Assembly (NCBI GenBank): GCA_054601695.1
Contig: BAAHQB010000010.1
Location: forward strand, 558,001 to 622,000
Direction: 5' to 3'
Length of the DNA stretch: 64,000 nt
Source of the DNA: Amorphochlora amoebiformis
Lineage: Eukaryota; Cercozoa; Chlorarachniophyceae
How positions within the stretch are numbered: position 1 is the first letter of the stretch; each line of letters starts with the position of its first letter. Below the pieces are notes generated by a model that searched no databases, had not been told where the DNA came from, and saw nothing but the letters and a program-made list of their open reading frames with translations. Shown in pieces: positions 45,872 to 58,880 of the stretch. The translations under genes and the position numbers were made by a program.

Positions 45872-46495
45872 TATATATTATATATATATATATATACATA
45901 TATATAACATATATATATGTAAATATATATAACATATATATATATATATACATATATATAATATAAATATATATATACGCAAACAAACGTACACACCCAC
46001 ACTTATCACTCAGATTCAAGGATGATATAGAAAAAATACTCGACCGCGCAGCCGAAGAAATAAATTCGAAAAATAGCCCCCCCGGATCCCAAGGAGGAGA
46101 GGGGGGTACCCCGGACAAGAGGGGGGACACAGAAAGTGGAAAATTCAAGAAAATTCAGTATCAGTTACTCCTATTCTCAGCTACGATGCCTGGTTGGGTT
46201 CAGAAGGTTGGGATTAGGGCTGGAGGGTTAGGGTTAGGGTTAGGGTTAGGGTTAGGATTAGGGTTAGGTTTGGGGTTGAATTGGTTAGGGGGGTATGTAG
46301 ATAGGTATATGTGTATATGTGTGGATATGTATATGTACATATATAGTATATATGGGATGCCATTCTTATATATGTGTGTATCCTACACACGAATTATTCT
46401 GTATGTATTTGAATGTATATAATATATATATATATAATATATATATATATATGTACATATATATACATATATATATATACATACATACATATGTA

Positions 46496-46532
<37 letters not shown>

Positions 46533-46565
46533 CGTCGAATCACAATATGTATATACATATATATG

Positions 46566-46599
<34 letters not shown>

Positions 46600-46655
46600 T
46601 GTACACTTATCAAGCACTTTAAAATGCACACCTCAAGATATATTATAATTATATA

Positions 46656-46689
<34 letters not shown>

Positions 46690-46813
46690 TATATATATTT
46701 ATACATATGTATATATAGATATACATATACATATATATACATATATACATATATGTATTATTCAATATTATTAGGTGGCAGACAAGTATATGGGGGGGAA
46801 GGAGAGGAGGAAT

Positions 46814-46894
<81 letters not shown>

Positions 46895-46920
46895 CAATAT
46901 GCACACATACACACATATAC

Positions 46921-46962
<42 letters not shown>

Positions 46963-47236
46963 GTATATATGTGTATTCATCGTAGTATGCGATACGCAAT
47001 AGACATATTTGAATACATATATGTATATATATATATATATATATACATATATACATACATATAACATGTATACATATATATATATATATATATGGAGTAG
47101 GTATTCAAATACTCAAATATGTACCATTTGTAGTGTATACTATAAATAAATACAAATAAATGTATATTCTATATATACATATATATACATATATATATGT
47201 ATGTATATACATGTGTATAAATTTATATATGTGTAC

Positions 47237-47268
<32 letters not shown>

Positions 47269-47380
47269 GTGTGTATATACATATGCATATATATATATAT
47301 ATATGTATGTATATTTGGAGTAGGTATGTATTGAAATACTCAAATATGTCTATTACGTAGTGCACACTACTAATAAATAC

Positions 47381-47413
<33 letters not shown>

Positions 47414-47430
47414 CGTGTGTATATGGGTAC

Positions 47431-47478
<48 letters not shown>

Positions 47479-48178
47479 ACATTACATATAGTATGCTTAT
47501 ATCATACATAATTCACATATAAATATATATATATATATAATATATAATATATATATATATATGTACACATTACATATAGTATGCTTATATCATACATAAT
47601 TCACATATAAACATGCATATATACATATACATATACACTATATATATAATTCATCATATTACACAAATTCATACCCATATACAGAACCCTCATAGACGTC
47701 ATAGGCGAGTCAAAGTAAATTCAAAAAACAAAACATTAATTTTCCCTAATCCGAACCCTCAGAAATCTTCCAGAATTTTCTATCCCATCTCTATTTCCCT
47801 TCTCTGTTCACCGAATTTCGTATTCTATGTCTATCTGAATCCCTGGATCCCGATTTGTAGCCATCGAAAAATTAAATCCCGGGATTCGTGGTGAAAATCG
47901 GATTTTTTTTTTGTGGATGCTTTGGCCATGGCCTTAGGCGAATAGTAGATTCATTTGTATCGTTTTGGTGTTTGTTACGAACTCTGTGTGCATATTCCAG
48001 ACAGAAAACAGCGTCAGGGATCACACATTTGGCTTGTAAGGTCGCCTTCCAGCAGAGGGCTAGGTAAATATCAATATCAAATCTATTTATCTGGACCGAA
48101 TACGTGTGTGTTTCTGCTTGCTGTTAGTGAACATACGTATGCGTGTATTGTGTGTATGTGGGTGTAAATGTGTAAATG

Positions 48179-48213
<35 letters not shown>

Positions 48214-48832
48214 GCATATATTCAAATACATATACACATATAAATATATATATATACACGTACACACACATATATTCCCATTCTCACATTTTTCAACACC
48301 CTCTAATTAGGGTTATCTCCGGATTCCTTGAAATGTACCTCGGCGGTAAACAGGGCCACCGGGCTATTGTTTTCACCAGGACAAAACAAGATTGCGCAGA
48401 TCTCACCCAAGGTTATCATTAGGGTTAGGGTTAGGGTTAGCGCTAGGGTTAGGGTTAGGGCTAGGGTTAGGGTTAGGGTTTGGACTAGGGTTAGATTAAG
48501 GCGACGGAGACATAGCTGAGGATACGGCTAGGGTTGTTAGGATCAGATTATTCAGGATGTCTTAGTCCGAGGACCATTGACTCGGTTAGGATTAGGGTTA
48601 GGGTTAGGGGAAGGGTTAGGGTTAGGGTTAGATTAAGGCGACAAAGAGAAATAGCCAGGGTTACGGCTAGGGTTAAGGTTAGGGTTAGGGTTAGGGTTAG
48701 GGTTGGGGTTTTAAGGCAACAAAGAGACATAGCTAAGGTTACGGTTGGGGTTAGGGTTAGGGTTGGGGTTAGGGTTAGGGTTAGGGTTAGGGTCAGGGTT
48801 AGGGTTATGTCGTGGGCTGGGGGTAGGTATCG

Positions 48833-48881
<49 letters not shown>

Positions 48882-49117
48882 ATGTATATGTATGCATTTA
48901 TGTATGTATATATATATATATATGGGTTTGGTTTGTTGCGGTTAGGCCTCGCTGATATGTATGTGTATATATACACACACACATATATATATATGTGTAT
49001 GTACATGTATTCTTATAAAGATATATATTTATACATATATACATATATATATAGATATATACAATCAACAGGAGGCCTTCGGATTTCAGCACGAGCTCTT
49101 CACGGAGACATTGCACA

Positions 49118-49158
<41 letters not shown>

Positions 49159-49205
49159 GCATGTAAATACGCATAAATATATATTTATATTTATATATTC
49201 ATATG

Positions 49206-49236
<31 letters not shown>

Positions 49237-51036
49237 TAGTATATATAGTATATACATATATATATACATACATATATATACCTACCTCACTCTTCTAACG
49301 GTTACACTTATGATTTCCGACGCTTTTTTTTAGATATGTTATCCTTTTTTTAAGATGTTTTGACCCTTTTACCTGATACAACATATACATCTGTATATAT
49401 ATGTATATATATATATATATATATATGTGTGTATATATATGTGTGTATATATATGTGTGTATAGAATACATATGCATACATATAAACATAATATGTACAC
49501 ATAGGTGCATACATAATACATAATCATATACAAATATCACATATATACATATCCACTTTTCAGGATATGCGCGAGCAGACCCTCGCTGGATTCCGTTCAG
49601 GTAACAATTATCAAACGAACCCCTAACCTTAACCCTAACCCTAACCCTAACCCTAACCCTAACCCTAGGCAAGTTCAAGGTTCTAGTCGCTACAGATGTG
49701 GCCGCCAGAGGCCTAGATATACCTGATGTACAACTCGTGGTAACGTAACCCTAACCCTAACCCTAACCAACAACCCTAACCCTAATCTTAACCCCCAACC
49801 CTTGCACTAACAACCCTAACCCTAAACATAACCCTAATCCCAACAACATTAACCCGAACCCTAACCCTAACCCTAACCCTAACCCTAACCCTAACCCTAA
49901 CCCTAACCCAACAATCCTAACCCTAACCCTAACCCCAACAACCCTAACCCTATCCTTAACCCCAACAACCCTAACCCTAACCCTTACCCTAACCCTCACC
50001 CTATAATCTGGTCCTAACCCCAACAACCCTAACCCTAACTCTAACCCTAACCCCAACAACCCTAACCGTAACCCTAACCCCAACAACCCGAACCCTAACC
50101 CTAACCCCAACAACCCTAACGCTAACCCTAACCCTAAAAAAAGGTCCAAACCCCAACAACCCTAACCCTAACCCTAACCCTAACCCCAACAACCCTAACC
50201 CTAACCCTAACCCCAACAACCCTAACCCTAACCCTAACCCCTACAACCCTAACGCTAACTCTAACCCTAAAAAAAGGTCCACACCCCAACAACCCTAACC
50301 CTAACCCTAATCCTAACCCCAACAACCCTAACCCTAACCCTAACCCCAACAACCCTAACCCTAAGCCTAAGCCTAACCCCTACAACCCTAACGCTAACCC
50401 TAACCCTAACCCTAAAAAACAGGTCCAAACCAACCCCACTGAGTCACACGAGCAGTATATTCACCGCTGCGGGCGGACGGCAAGAGCTGGTAGATCCAAC
50501 CCCAACCCTAAATTCTAACCTATCCTCTAAACCCTAACCCTAACCCTAACCCTAACCCTAACCCTAACCCTAACCCTAACCCTAACCTTCCAAAGGCAAT
50601 AATGGGACGTGTATTTTGTGTTACAAGGTGAAATTACTTAAAAAAAAGATTTTTTGGAGTGCTAACCCTAACCCAAACACAAACCCCAACCGTAACCCTA
50701 AGACTAACCCTAACCCTAACCCTAACCCTAACCCTAACCCTAACTCTAACCTTTGAAGACAAATGAGGAGGTTCTTGTTAAGAGGATAGAGCAGGTGGGG
50801 TGTGTGTTTGTGTGTATGTGATATGCATACTGATATATGTATATGTATGTATATATATATGTGTGTGTGTGTGTACATGTATATATTATAAATGTTTACA
50901 TATGTTTATACATATCTTACATACATACACATATACATATATACATGTACATATATATCACATATGTACATATATGTTCATTATGTATATAAATATATAT
51001 GTATGGAAAGAGAAGTTGCATGATATATTACATTGA

Positions 51037-51079
<43 letters not shown>

Positions 51080-51106
51080 GTATAAAATATGTTTTTGGCG
51101 CATACC

Positions 51107-51146
<40 letters not shown>

Positions 51147-51227
51147 CATATATATTCATACATATATAAACTCTATCCCTAACCATTTAAGCCGAACCTA
51201 TACCTATATATATACATATATTTATAT

Positions 51228-51258
<31 letters not shown>

Positions 51259-51350
51259 TACATACATACATATATATATATATTTACATATATATATATA
51301 TATATAATATATATATACATACATACATATATATATATATATTTACATAC

Positions 51351-51382
<32 letters not shown>

Positions 51383-51473
51383 ATATACATAACTTCAGCG
51401 CGCAGGAATCGTGTTTGATAGGGTAGGCCCTCCCCAACAGGTACATATAAATATATATATGCATGTGCATTGT

Positions 51474-51510
<37 letters not shown>

Positions 51511-51733
51511 TGTGCATATGCTTCTGTACACACTTTTTAAAGATATGGGATATATAACATATTTTAGATGCATGTGCATGTGCATATGCTTCTGTACACA
51601 CTTTTAAAGATAAGGGATATATAACATATTTAATATATACATATATATATATATATATATATGTATAGATGCATGTGCATGTGCATATGCTTCTGTACAC
51701 ACTTCTAAAGATAGGGGATATGTAACATATATC

Positions 51734-51769
<36 letters not shown>

Positions 51770-51836
51770 ATATAGATGCATGTGCATGTGCATATGCTTC
51801 TGTACACACTTTTGAACATAGGGGATATATAACATA

Positions 51837-51883
<47 letters not shown>

Positions 51884-52059
51884 ATACATACATATATATA
51901 TAGATGCATGTGCATGTGCATATGTTTCTGTACACACTTTTAAAGATAGGGGATATATAACATATTTAATATATATATATATATATATATATGTATAGAT
52001 GCATGTGCATGTGCATATGTTTCTGTACACACTTTTAAAGATAGGGGATATATAACATA

Positions 52060-52106
<47 letters not shown>

Positions 52107-52249
52107 ATAGATGCATGTGCATGTGCATATGTTTCTGTACACACTTTTAAAGATAGGGGATATATAGCATATATTATATATGCATATATAGATGCATGTG
52201 CATGTGCATATGCTTCTGTACACACTTTTAAAGATAGGGGATATATAGC

Positions 52250-52286
<37 letters not shown>

Positions 52287-52389
52287 GCATGTGCATGTGC
52301 ATATGCTTCTGTACGTACTTAAAAGATAGGGGATATATAACATATATATATATATGTATATATATATATATGCACATATGTATACATAC

Positions 52390-52442
<53 letters not shown>

Positions 52443-52667
52443 GATGCATGTGCATGTGCATATGCTTCTGTACACATTTTTAAAGATAGGGGATATATAA
52501 CATATATATATATATATATATATATGCATGTGCATGTGATATGCTTCTGTACAAACTTCTAGAGATAGGGGATATATAACATGTATAATATATATATATA
52601 TATATATATAGATGCATGTGCATGTGCATAAGCTTCTGTACACACTTTTAAAGATAGAGAACATATA

Positions 52668-52714
<47 letters not shown>

Positions 52715-52965
52715 TGCATGTGCATGTGCATATGCTTCTGTACACACTTTTAAAGATAGGGAACATATAGCACATATAATAATATATATATATATATATA
52801 TATGGATGTGTATGTGTATGTGATATATGATATATGTATATAATGCCTATGTGGAGATAGTATACTTTATATATATATATATATATATACATATATATAA
52901 ATATATCTATATATATATGTTTGCGTTTTTATACAAATGATGAGTATATTTGAAAATATATTTTT

Positions 52966-52999
<34 letters not shown>

Positions 53000-54065
53000 A
53001 TATTATATACATAATATAATATATAAATATACACATCCCAGTACTTCAACCCTAACCCTAACCTTAACCTCAACCCTAACCCTAACCCTAACTCTAACCT
53101 CAACCCTAACCCTAACCCCACCCAACCTCAATCCTATCCCTAACCCTAACCCCATCAACCAACCCTAACCCTAACCCCAGCCTCAACCAACCCTAACCCT
53201 AACCCTAACCCCAACCTCAACCCTAACCCTAACGCTAACCTTGAAACCCAACCTAACTCTAACCCAAACCCCAACCTCAATCCTAACCCTAACCCTAACC
53301 CTAGCCAACCTCAACCTCAACCCTAACCCTAACCCCAACCCCAACCCTAACCCTAGCCCTAACTGTAATATTAACCCCAACCCTAACTCTAACCCTAACC
53401 CCAACCTCAACCCTAACCTTAACCCTAGCCCCAACCACAACCCTAACCCTAACCCCAACCTCAAGCCCAACCCTAACCCTGACCCCAACCTCAACCCTAA
53501 CCCTAACCCAAACCCTAACCTTAACCCTAACCCTAACCCTAACCCTAACCCCACCCTAGGGTGACCTCGTTTCTGCTGCCATAGCAGTAGCCCGTCAGAA
53601 AATCCGTGCCATCTCTCCACACAATATCGTAACCCTAACCCTAACCCTAACCCTAACCCTAACCTAACTCTAACCCTAACCTTAACCCTAGTTTTCAACC
53701 CGAAGCTAAAACCTAACCCTAACCCTAACCCTAACCCTAACCCTAACCCTAACCTTCAGGAACCCTTTACAACCGCTGGAGAGGAGTTGATAGAGGAGAT
53801 GGTAACCCTAACCCTAACTTCATTCCTCACTCTTTTAACTTTTTCAACCCTAACCCTAATCCTAACCCTAACCCTAACCCTAACCCTAACGTCACCCGAA
53901 GATTGACAACTGAGTAGTTCTGAATAGCCGTGTGTGACGATAACAGTAAGGGCTGTGACGTTAATATTAAGCGTTTGACTGTTAGGGGAGTCCAGTTCGG
54001 GCGATAGCAGCAGCCCTTGCAGCTATGTCACCACAGGTATTGATATGGATACATGTGTATGTATG

Positions 54066-54116
<51 letters not shown>

Positions 54117-54123
54117 GTGTATG

Positions 54124-54191
<68 letters not shown>

Positions 54192-54379
54192 CAGCTATGT
54201 CGTCACAGGTGTATTGATGTGGATATGTGTATGTGAATATATATATGTATATATATATATGTGTGTGTGTGTATATATTATATGTAAACATATATATATA
54301 TATTTACAAATATATACATATATATATATTATATAGATACGTATATGTATCTATATATATATATATATATAATATGCAA

Positions 54380-54438
<59 letters not shown>

Positions 54439-54520
54439 ATATATATATATAATATATATATATACGTACATATATATATATATATATATGTATGTATATA
54501 TATATATGTACATAGGTATG

Positions 54521-54551
<31 letters not shown>

Positions 54552-54715
54552 ACATATATATATATATATATATAATATATATATTATATTGTATCATGTA
54601 TCATATATATCCATATACATATTACATGCGTACATGTATTATGTTTATATATATATATATATATATATACCTCTTTATAAACTCATGTCCTACAGAGCCT
54701 GACATGCATACCCTG

Positions 54716-54749
<34 letters not shown>

Positions 54750-55968
54750 CATATATATACATATATATATATACATATATACACAAATCCTTTAAATATG
54801 TATTATACAAAGGTCTCATCACTCTCTCTACTCACGGCCCGGGAAGGGTAATAAATAACAATAAACACCTTCCCTAACCCTAACCCTAACCCAAACCGTA
54901 TCCCTAACCCTGACCAGCTACAAGACATGGGGAATAATTTCTCCTTACCCCGTCCAAAAGGCAAATTTACCTAAATATGTCTAACCCTAATCCTGACCCT
55001 AATGGCAAAATTACCTAAGCTTAACCCTAACTCTTAACCTATCCCTATATATAAGCTATTCTCTAAGCCTACCATAACCTTAGCTATAACCCTAACCCTA
55101 ACCCTAACCCTAACCCTAACCCTAACCCTAGCCCTCGCACTTTTTTAACGTCCTTGGTACAGCATTCGGGTAACTCAATGACTAATCCTAACCTAACCCT
55201 AACGCTAACATCTTACCCTTTGCCAAGCGTGATGCTAACGCTTGGTCCTAACCCTAACCCTAACCCTAACCCTAACCCTAACCCTAACCCTAACCCTAAC
55301 CCTAACCCTAACCCTGCCAGCGAAAAGATAAGAGAGTCTGCGAAAGGGATGAGCTTATATAAGAACAAAACCGGAGCTGTAACCCTAACCCTAACCCTAA
55401 CCCTAACCCTAATCATAACTGAAAGCTAACCGGAGCTGTAACCCTAACCCTATCCCTAACCCTATCCCTAACCCTAACCCTAACCCTAACCTAATCCTAA
55501 TTGAAAGCTAACCGGAGCTGTAACCCTAACAGTAACCCTAACCCTAACCCAGAGCTAACCGGAGCTGTAACTCTAACCCTAACCCTAACCCTATCCATAA
55601 CCCTAACCCTAATCCTAACTGAAAGCTAACTGGAGCTGTAACCCTAACCTAACCCTAACCCTAACCCTGGGCTAACCGGAGCTGTATCCCTAACCCTAAC
55701 CCTAACCCTAACCCTAACAATAACCCAAAGCTAACCGGAGCTGTAACGCTAACCCTAACCCTAACCCTAACCCTAACCATAACCCTAACCCTAACCGAAC
55801 TGAAAGCTAACCGGAGCTGTAAACCCTAACCTTAACCCTAACCCTAACCCTAACCCTAATTGAAAGCTAACCGGGGGGTTTAAACAAGGTGTTTGAAATT
55901 CCGGATGAGTTTACTACACAGCTGTTGCAAGATGGGATTAATGATAGGTTTCCTTTGATATATATATA

Positions 55969-56017
<49 letters not shown>

Positions 56018-56156
56018 CTACATATACTATATACTCTATACATATATATATATATATAATATATATATATATATGTGTGTGTATAATGTATATATATATA
56101 CTTTTTTTCCCGATTTTTCCAAATTTTTGTTTGAGTTATGAGCTGTGGATGATATG

Positions 56157-56236
<80 letters not shown>

Positions 56237-56305
56237 CATATATCAACGTTAATTTGTAAAGTAGAAACATGTACATTTTTGTATAAATGTAGTATAAATG
56301 TATAC

Positions 56306-56371
<66 letters not shown>

Positions 56372-56379
56372 TTATAGAC

Positions 56380-56445
<66 letters not shown>

Positions 56446-56524
56446 GTATATACATATATGTGTATATGTAAAATACCCGTGCAAGGTATGTGAAAATTGA
56501 AATATCTAATCGAATATAACAAAT

Positions 56525-56578
<54 letters not shown>

Positions 56579-56737
56579 ATATATATACATATATATATAC
56601 ATATACATATATATACATATACATATATATACATACATACTATACACACATATGCGCGCGTGTGTCTATCTATACTTTTGCAGACACACATTATACATAA
56701 AAGGATATATATATATATATATTATAAGCACGATATA

Positions 56738-56771
<34 letters not shown>

Positions 56772-57015
56772 AACACATATATTACATCATGTTTATAGGT
56801 CAGGCCACATTCTAATCGACTTGAAAACTCTCCCTGCCCTAGACTCCGAAAGACGGCTCAGTGGAAAGGGAGGTGAAGGCGGGAGGAGAGGGGGGGCATG
56901 GGGGGGGGGGGGGGGGGGGGCAGAAGAGGGGCAAGGGGAGGGAAGGGGGGGGGGGAGGAACCAGAGGGGGGAGAGGAACCAGAGGGGGGAGAGGAAGGCG
57001 AAGATAATATCATAA
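42046..57015 (+). CDS. DEAD-box ATP-dependent RNA helicase, DDX21/RH3 type with GUCT domain
   Basis: Thirty-one exons: 42046-42327, 42697-42748, 42825-42910, 43021-43078, 43156-43317, 43379-43417, 43483-43529, 43643-43679, 44206-44243, 45062-45126, 46014-46206, 46775-46815, 47685-47714, 48001-48063, 48311-48411, 49072-49118, 49564-49600, 49669-49739, 50423-50489, 50596-50627, 50759-50794, 51399-51440, 53560-53628, 53760-53801, 53986-54036, 54813-54847, 54918-54978, 55132-55169, 55321-55378, 55889-55947, 56799-57015. The sum is 2256 nt, 751 residues, TAA stop, no internal stop. All DEAD-box motifs occur in order, then a GUCT domain and an RG-rich tail. In this family the enzyme unwinds or remodels RNA in ribosome biogenesis (nucleolar DDX21/DDX50) or in chloroplasts and mitochondria (plant RH3/RH7/RH9). 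Only the first exon is uncertain. Confidence 0.92.
43021..46206 (+). CDS. Helicase RecA-like domain 1
   Basis: Motif I ARTGSGKS spans the junction 43078/43156. Motif Ia PTRELA is in exon 43156-43317, the conserved GG in [10 protein letters not shown] (43483-43529), motif Ib TPGR (44206-44243), motif II DEAD in [11 protein letters not shown] (45062-45126) and motif III SAT in [13 protein letters not shown] (46014-46206). A Gly/Ser/Pro-rich insertion ([18 protein letters not shown]) lies between motifs II and III. The intron after 43317 begins GC, not GT; reading it as GC-AG restores [12 protein letters not shown] in frame. Confidence 0.92.
46190..46300. repeat. TTAGGG array directly after a splice donor
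   Basis: The intron after exon 46014-46206 opens gttgggattaggg and continues as TTAGGG repeats to about 46290. Confidence 0.9.
46775..50794 (+). CDS. Helicase RecA-like domain 2
   Basis: Eleven... small exons carry [29 protein letters not shown], motif IV in [12 protein letters not shown], the ALHGDIAQ block, QTLAGFRS, motif V in [16 protein letters not shown], motif VI as [10 protein letters not shown] and TCILCYK. Counted exactly there are ten exons, 46775 to 50794. Motif VI has Cys where most family members have Ser, Thr or Ile at that position; the Arg residues that contact ATP are kept. Confidence 0.92.
48412..48815. repeat. TTAGGG arrays at the 5' end of an intron
   Basis: Directly after the donor of exon 48311-48411. 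A secondary unit with TTAAGGCGACGGAGACATAG (variants GCGACAAAGAGAAATAGC, GCAACAAAGAGACATAGC) occurs three times. The dispersed 45-bp element is at 48541-48584. Confidence 0.9.
49740..50422. repeat. Intron built of CCCTAA/CCCCAACAA repeats with two copies of the next exon start
   Basis: The intron opens gtaaccctaaccc and is made almost wholly of CCCTAACCCCAACAA variants. At about 50137 and 50267, CCTAAAAAAAGGTCCAAACC and CCTAAAAAAAGGTCCACACC repeat the acceptor region and first bases of exon 50423 (CCTAAAAAACAGGTCCAAACC). Both copies have AAAAG where the real site has AACAG. Confidence 0.9.
51399..57015 (+). CDS. Helicase GUCT domain and RG-rich C-terminus
   Basis: Exons 51399 to 55947 carry [14 protein letters not shown], a helical stretch ([15 protein letters not shown]), [59 protein letters not shown] and VFEIPDEF. 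These align by eye with the DDX21/RH3 GUCT fold. The last exon ends the fold ([16 protein letters not shown]), then a Gly/Arg/Glu-rich tail. A run of 21 G residues at 56900-56920 lies within this coding exon; any length change would shift the frame of the last ~35 residues. Confidence 0.88.
51450..52815. repeat. Minisatellite, about 13 units with variable TA linkers
   Basis: A conserved core of about 60 bp (starting GCATGTGCATGTGCATATGC, then TTCTGTACACACTTTTAAAG and ATAGGGGATATATAACATAT) is repeated with (TA)n of different length between units, inside the intron between exons 51399-51440 and 53560-53628. The (GCATGT) start is alternating purine-pyrimidine. Confidence 0.95.
53045..53558. repeat. 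Degenerate CCCTAA/CCTCAA array
   Basis: CCCTAACCCCAACCTCAA variants fill the 3' end of the intron up to the acceptor CCACCCTAG of exon 53560. Confidence 0.9.
53629..53910. repeat. CCCTAA arrays in consecutive short introns
   Basis: Introns after 53628 and 53801 both open gtaaccctaaccc. The first is almost pure repeat and ends accttcag. Confidence 0.9.
54185..54240. repeat. Copy of exon 53986-54036 end plus intron start
   Basis: GCAGCTATGTCGTCACAGGT then GTATTGATGTGGATATGTGT repeats the exon end GCAGCTATGTCACCACAG and the first 30 nt of the intron at 54020-54062. Confidence 0.9.
55379..55888. repeat. Tandem copies of exon 55321-55378 end and donor, fused to CCCTAA repeats
   Basis: Units of GAAAGCTAACCGGAGCTGTA plus variable (ACCCTA)n. 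The piece ACCGGAGCTGTAACCCTAAC is identical to the exon end and its donor. Seven clear copies follow the exon (about 55431, 55510, 55556, 55629, 55674, 55733, 55808) and a degenerate one (ACCGGGGGG) precedes exon 55889. Confidence 0.95.
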
Positions 57016-58004
57016 TAGCTGGGATCGTTAGCCCGGTGACGTTTTTCCAATTTGAGTTTCGTTATGATGCGTTGATGACCTTGGACTCATGAATCATGAA
57101 GATTATTCGAGAACCTTTGGCATAGTTGTTGTACCGTCATATCATGTACATGTATCATCATATATCTAGATATCTACTGGATCTACTGTATACTAAACCT
57201 TGCTATTACTAGTACTACTGGACTCTACTAGTCTAGTCTAGTAATACTCAGATGATCCGGATCATAGTCTCTCGATCACCAGACTCACTGAGATTGATTC
57301 CATCTATCTACTAGATCTAGTCTGGTGATTAAGAGAACATACTCCAGATACTAGGCTCTAGAGGCTCTAGAGGCTCTAGAGGCTCTAGAGGCTCTAGAGG
57401 CTAGCTACTAGTAGTACTAAGATACCCGGTGTACTAGTTGTTAGTATACACTCAGTCTACACTCATTTCTAGTTCTATTTCCTTCACAGGTTAATACTGA
57501 AGAATCTAGTTAATACTAGATCTAGTATATATATCGAACGCATCCAACAACCAACACAACTAGACAACGCGGCCCAAACATACTCAGTCTACTACTAGTA
57601 CCTAGAGTACTTGTCCAGTCAGAATTCGACACTTAACAGTTATAATAAGCAAGCTTAAGTTACATAACATACATGGCATCCCCTGTACATGTATCCCTAG
57701 ACCGTTGATCGTTATTGATAGCTAGATAGATCCGACCAACCGTATGGACAATGGTACTATGCCTATGTCTGGATGTTACCCCTACATATGCTAGATATGC
57801 GCCCCTGCGCACACTAGACGAGCTCTAGGAGCCAGTCGTTGAATCGGGCAGGCTTTGCTTTTCATTTGAGCGTATGGGCTTGTCTATACTTCATGTTTTT
57901 GTGGTCTTAGACCGAGACCCAAGCCTTGAAAAAAAATAATGTACATTTGTCTCTGGTGTCTTTGTTAATATATGTATATGTATATACTGGATATATGCAT
58001 ACTA

Positions 58005-58045
<41 letters not shown>

Positions 58046-58096
58046 GTGCGTAATTTATCTAAATATGTGTGTACATGTGTATAATTTAATGTATGT

Positions 58097-58144
<48 letters not shown>

Positions 58145-58168
58145 CTGTCAACACACACACACATACAC

Positions 58169-58222
<54 letters not shown>

Positions 58223-58469
58223 ATATATATATATGCATGAATATGTACATACATATACATATATATATATATATAAGTATATAGATATGATATATAATAT
58301 ACGTACAAGATGTGTGTATACATGTATATATGTGTATATATACACATATGTGTGTATATATGTGCACCTATATAATACATGTACAAGATGTGCATACACA
58401 CACATACACACAAACGCATATCTATATACACACGCAAAATACATACACATACACATAGTTATGAAGTAT
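57016..58469. other. Spacer between convergent genes, CTAG-rich
   Basis: 57130-57800 is free of microsatellites and rich in CTAG words (ctactagt, ctagat, actagt). It includes a 9-bp tandem repeat, AGGCTCTAG, five to six times at 57355-57400. TA and CA/GT tracts resume from 57960 to 58460. Confidence 0.65.
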
Positions 58470-58840
58470 TCACATCAATTGTTCGCACCCTATCGATGAC
58501 CATCCCTGTTGTCGCGTAGGCATCACCTCAACTGTCAAATGGGTATCCTTTTGCTGAAAAGATTATGTTATTTACTAATAAGTAAACACTGTTACCGTTT
58601 GAAAGCTACGGAAAATATGGAACGCAAAATTAATTTTTTTTTTTTTTCATGTGCGCGTGTGTGTGCGCACGTATGAATGTGTGTGTATGTATATATGTTT
58701 GTTTACATGTGTGTATGTATGTCTAGGTGTATAAATGTGTGTCACAACATGGACTTGTAATGTATATTATATACATTAATATATATATGTATATTATGTA
58801 TATATATATATGTATAAATATATAAATATACATATATATA

Positions 58841-58880
<40 letters not shown>

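Noticed and set aside
46603-46640. Exon-like frame [12 protein letters not shown], resembling the helicase block before motif IV
   Set aside because: It lies upstream of exon 46775, out of order for the protein, and has no GT donor; the real block is at 48001-48063.
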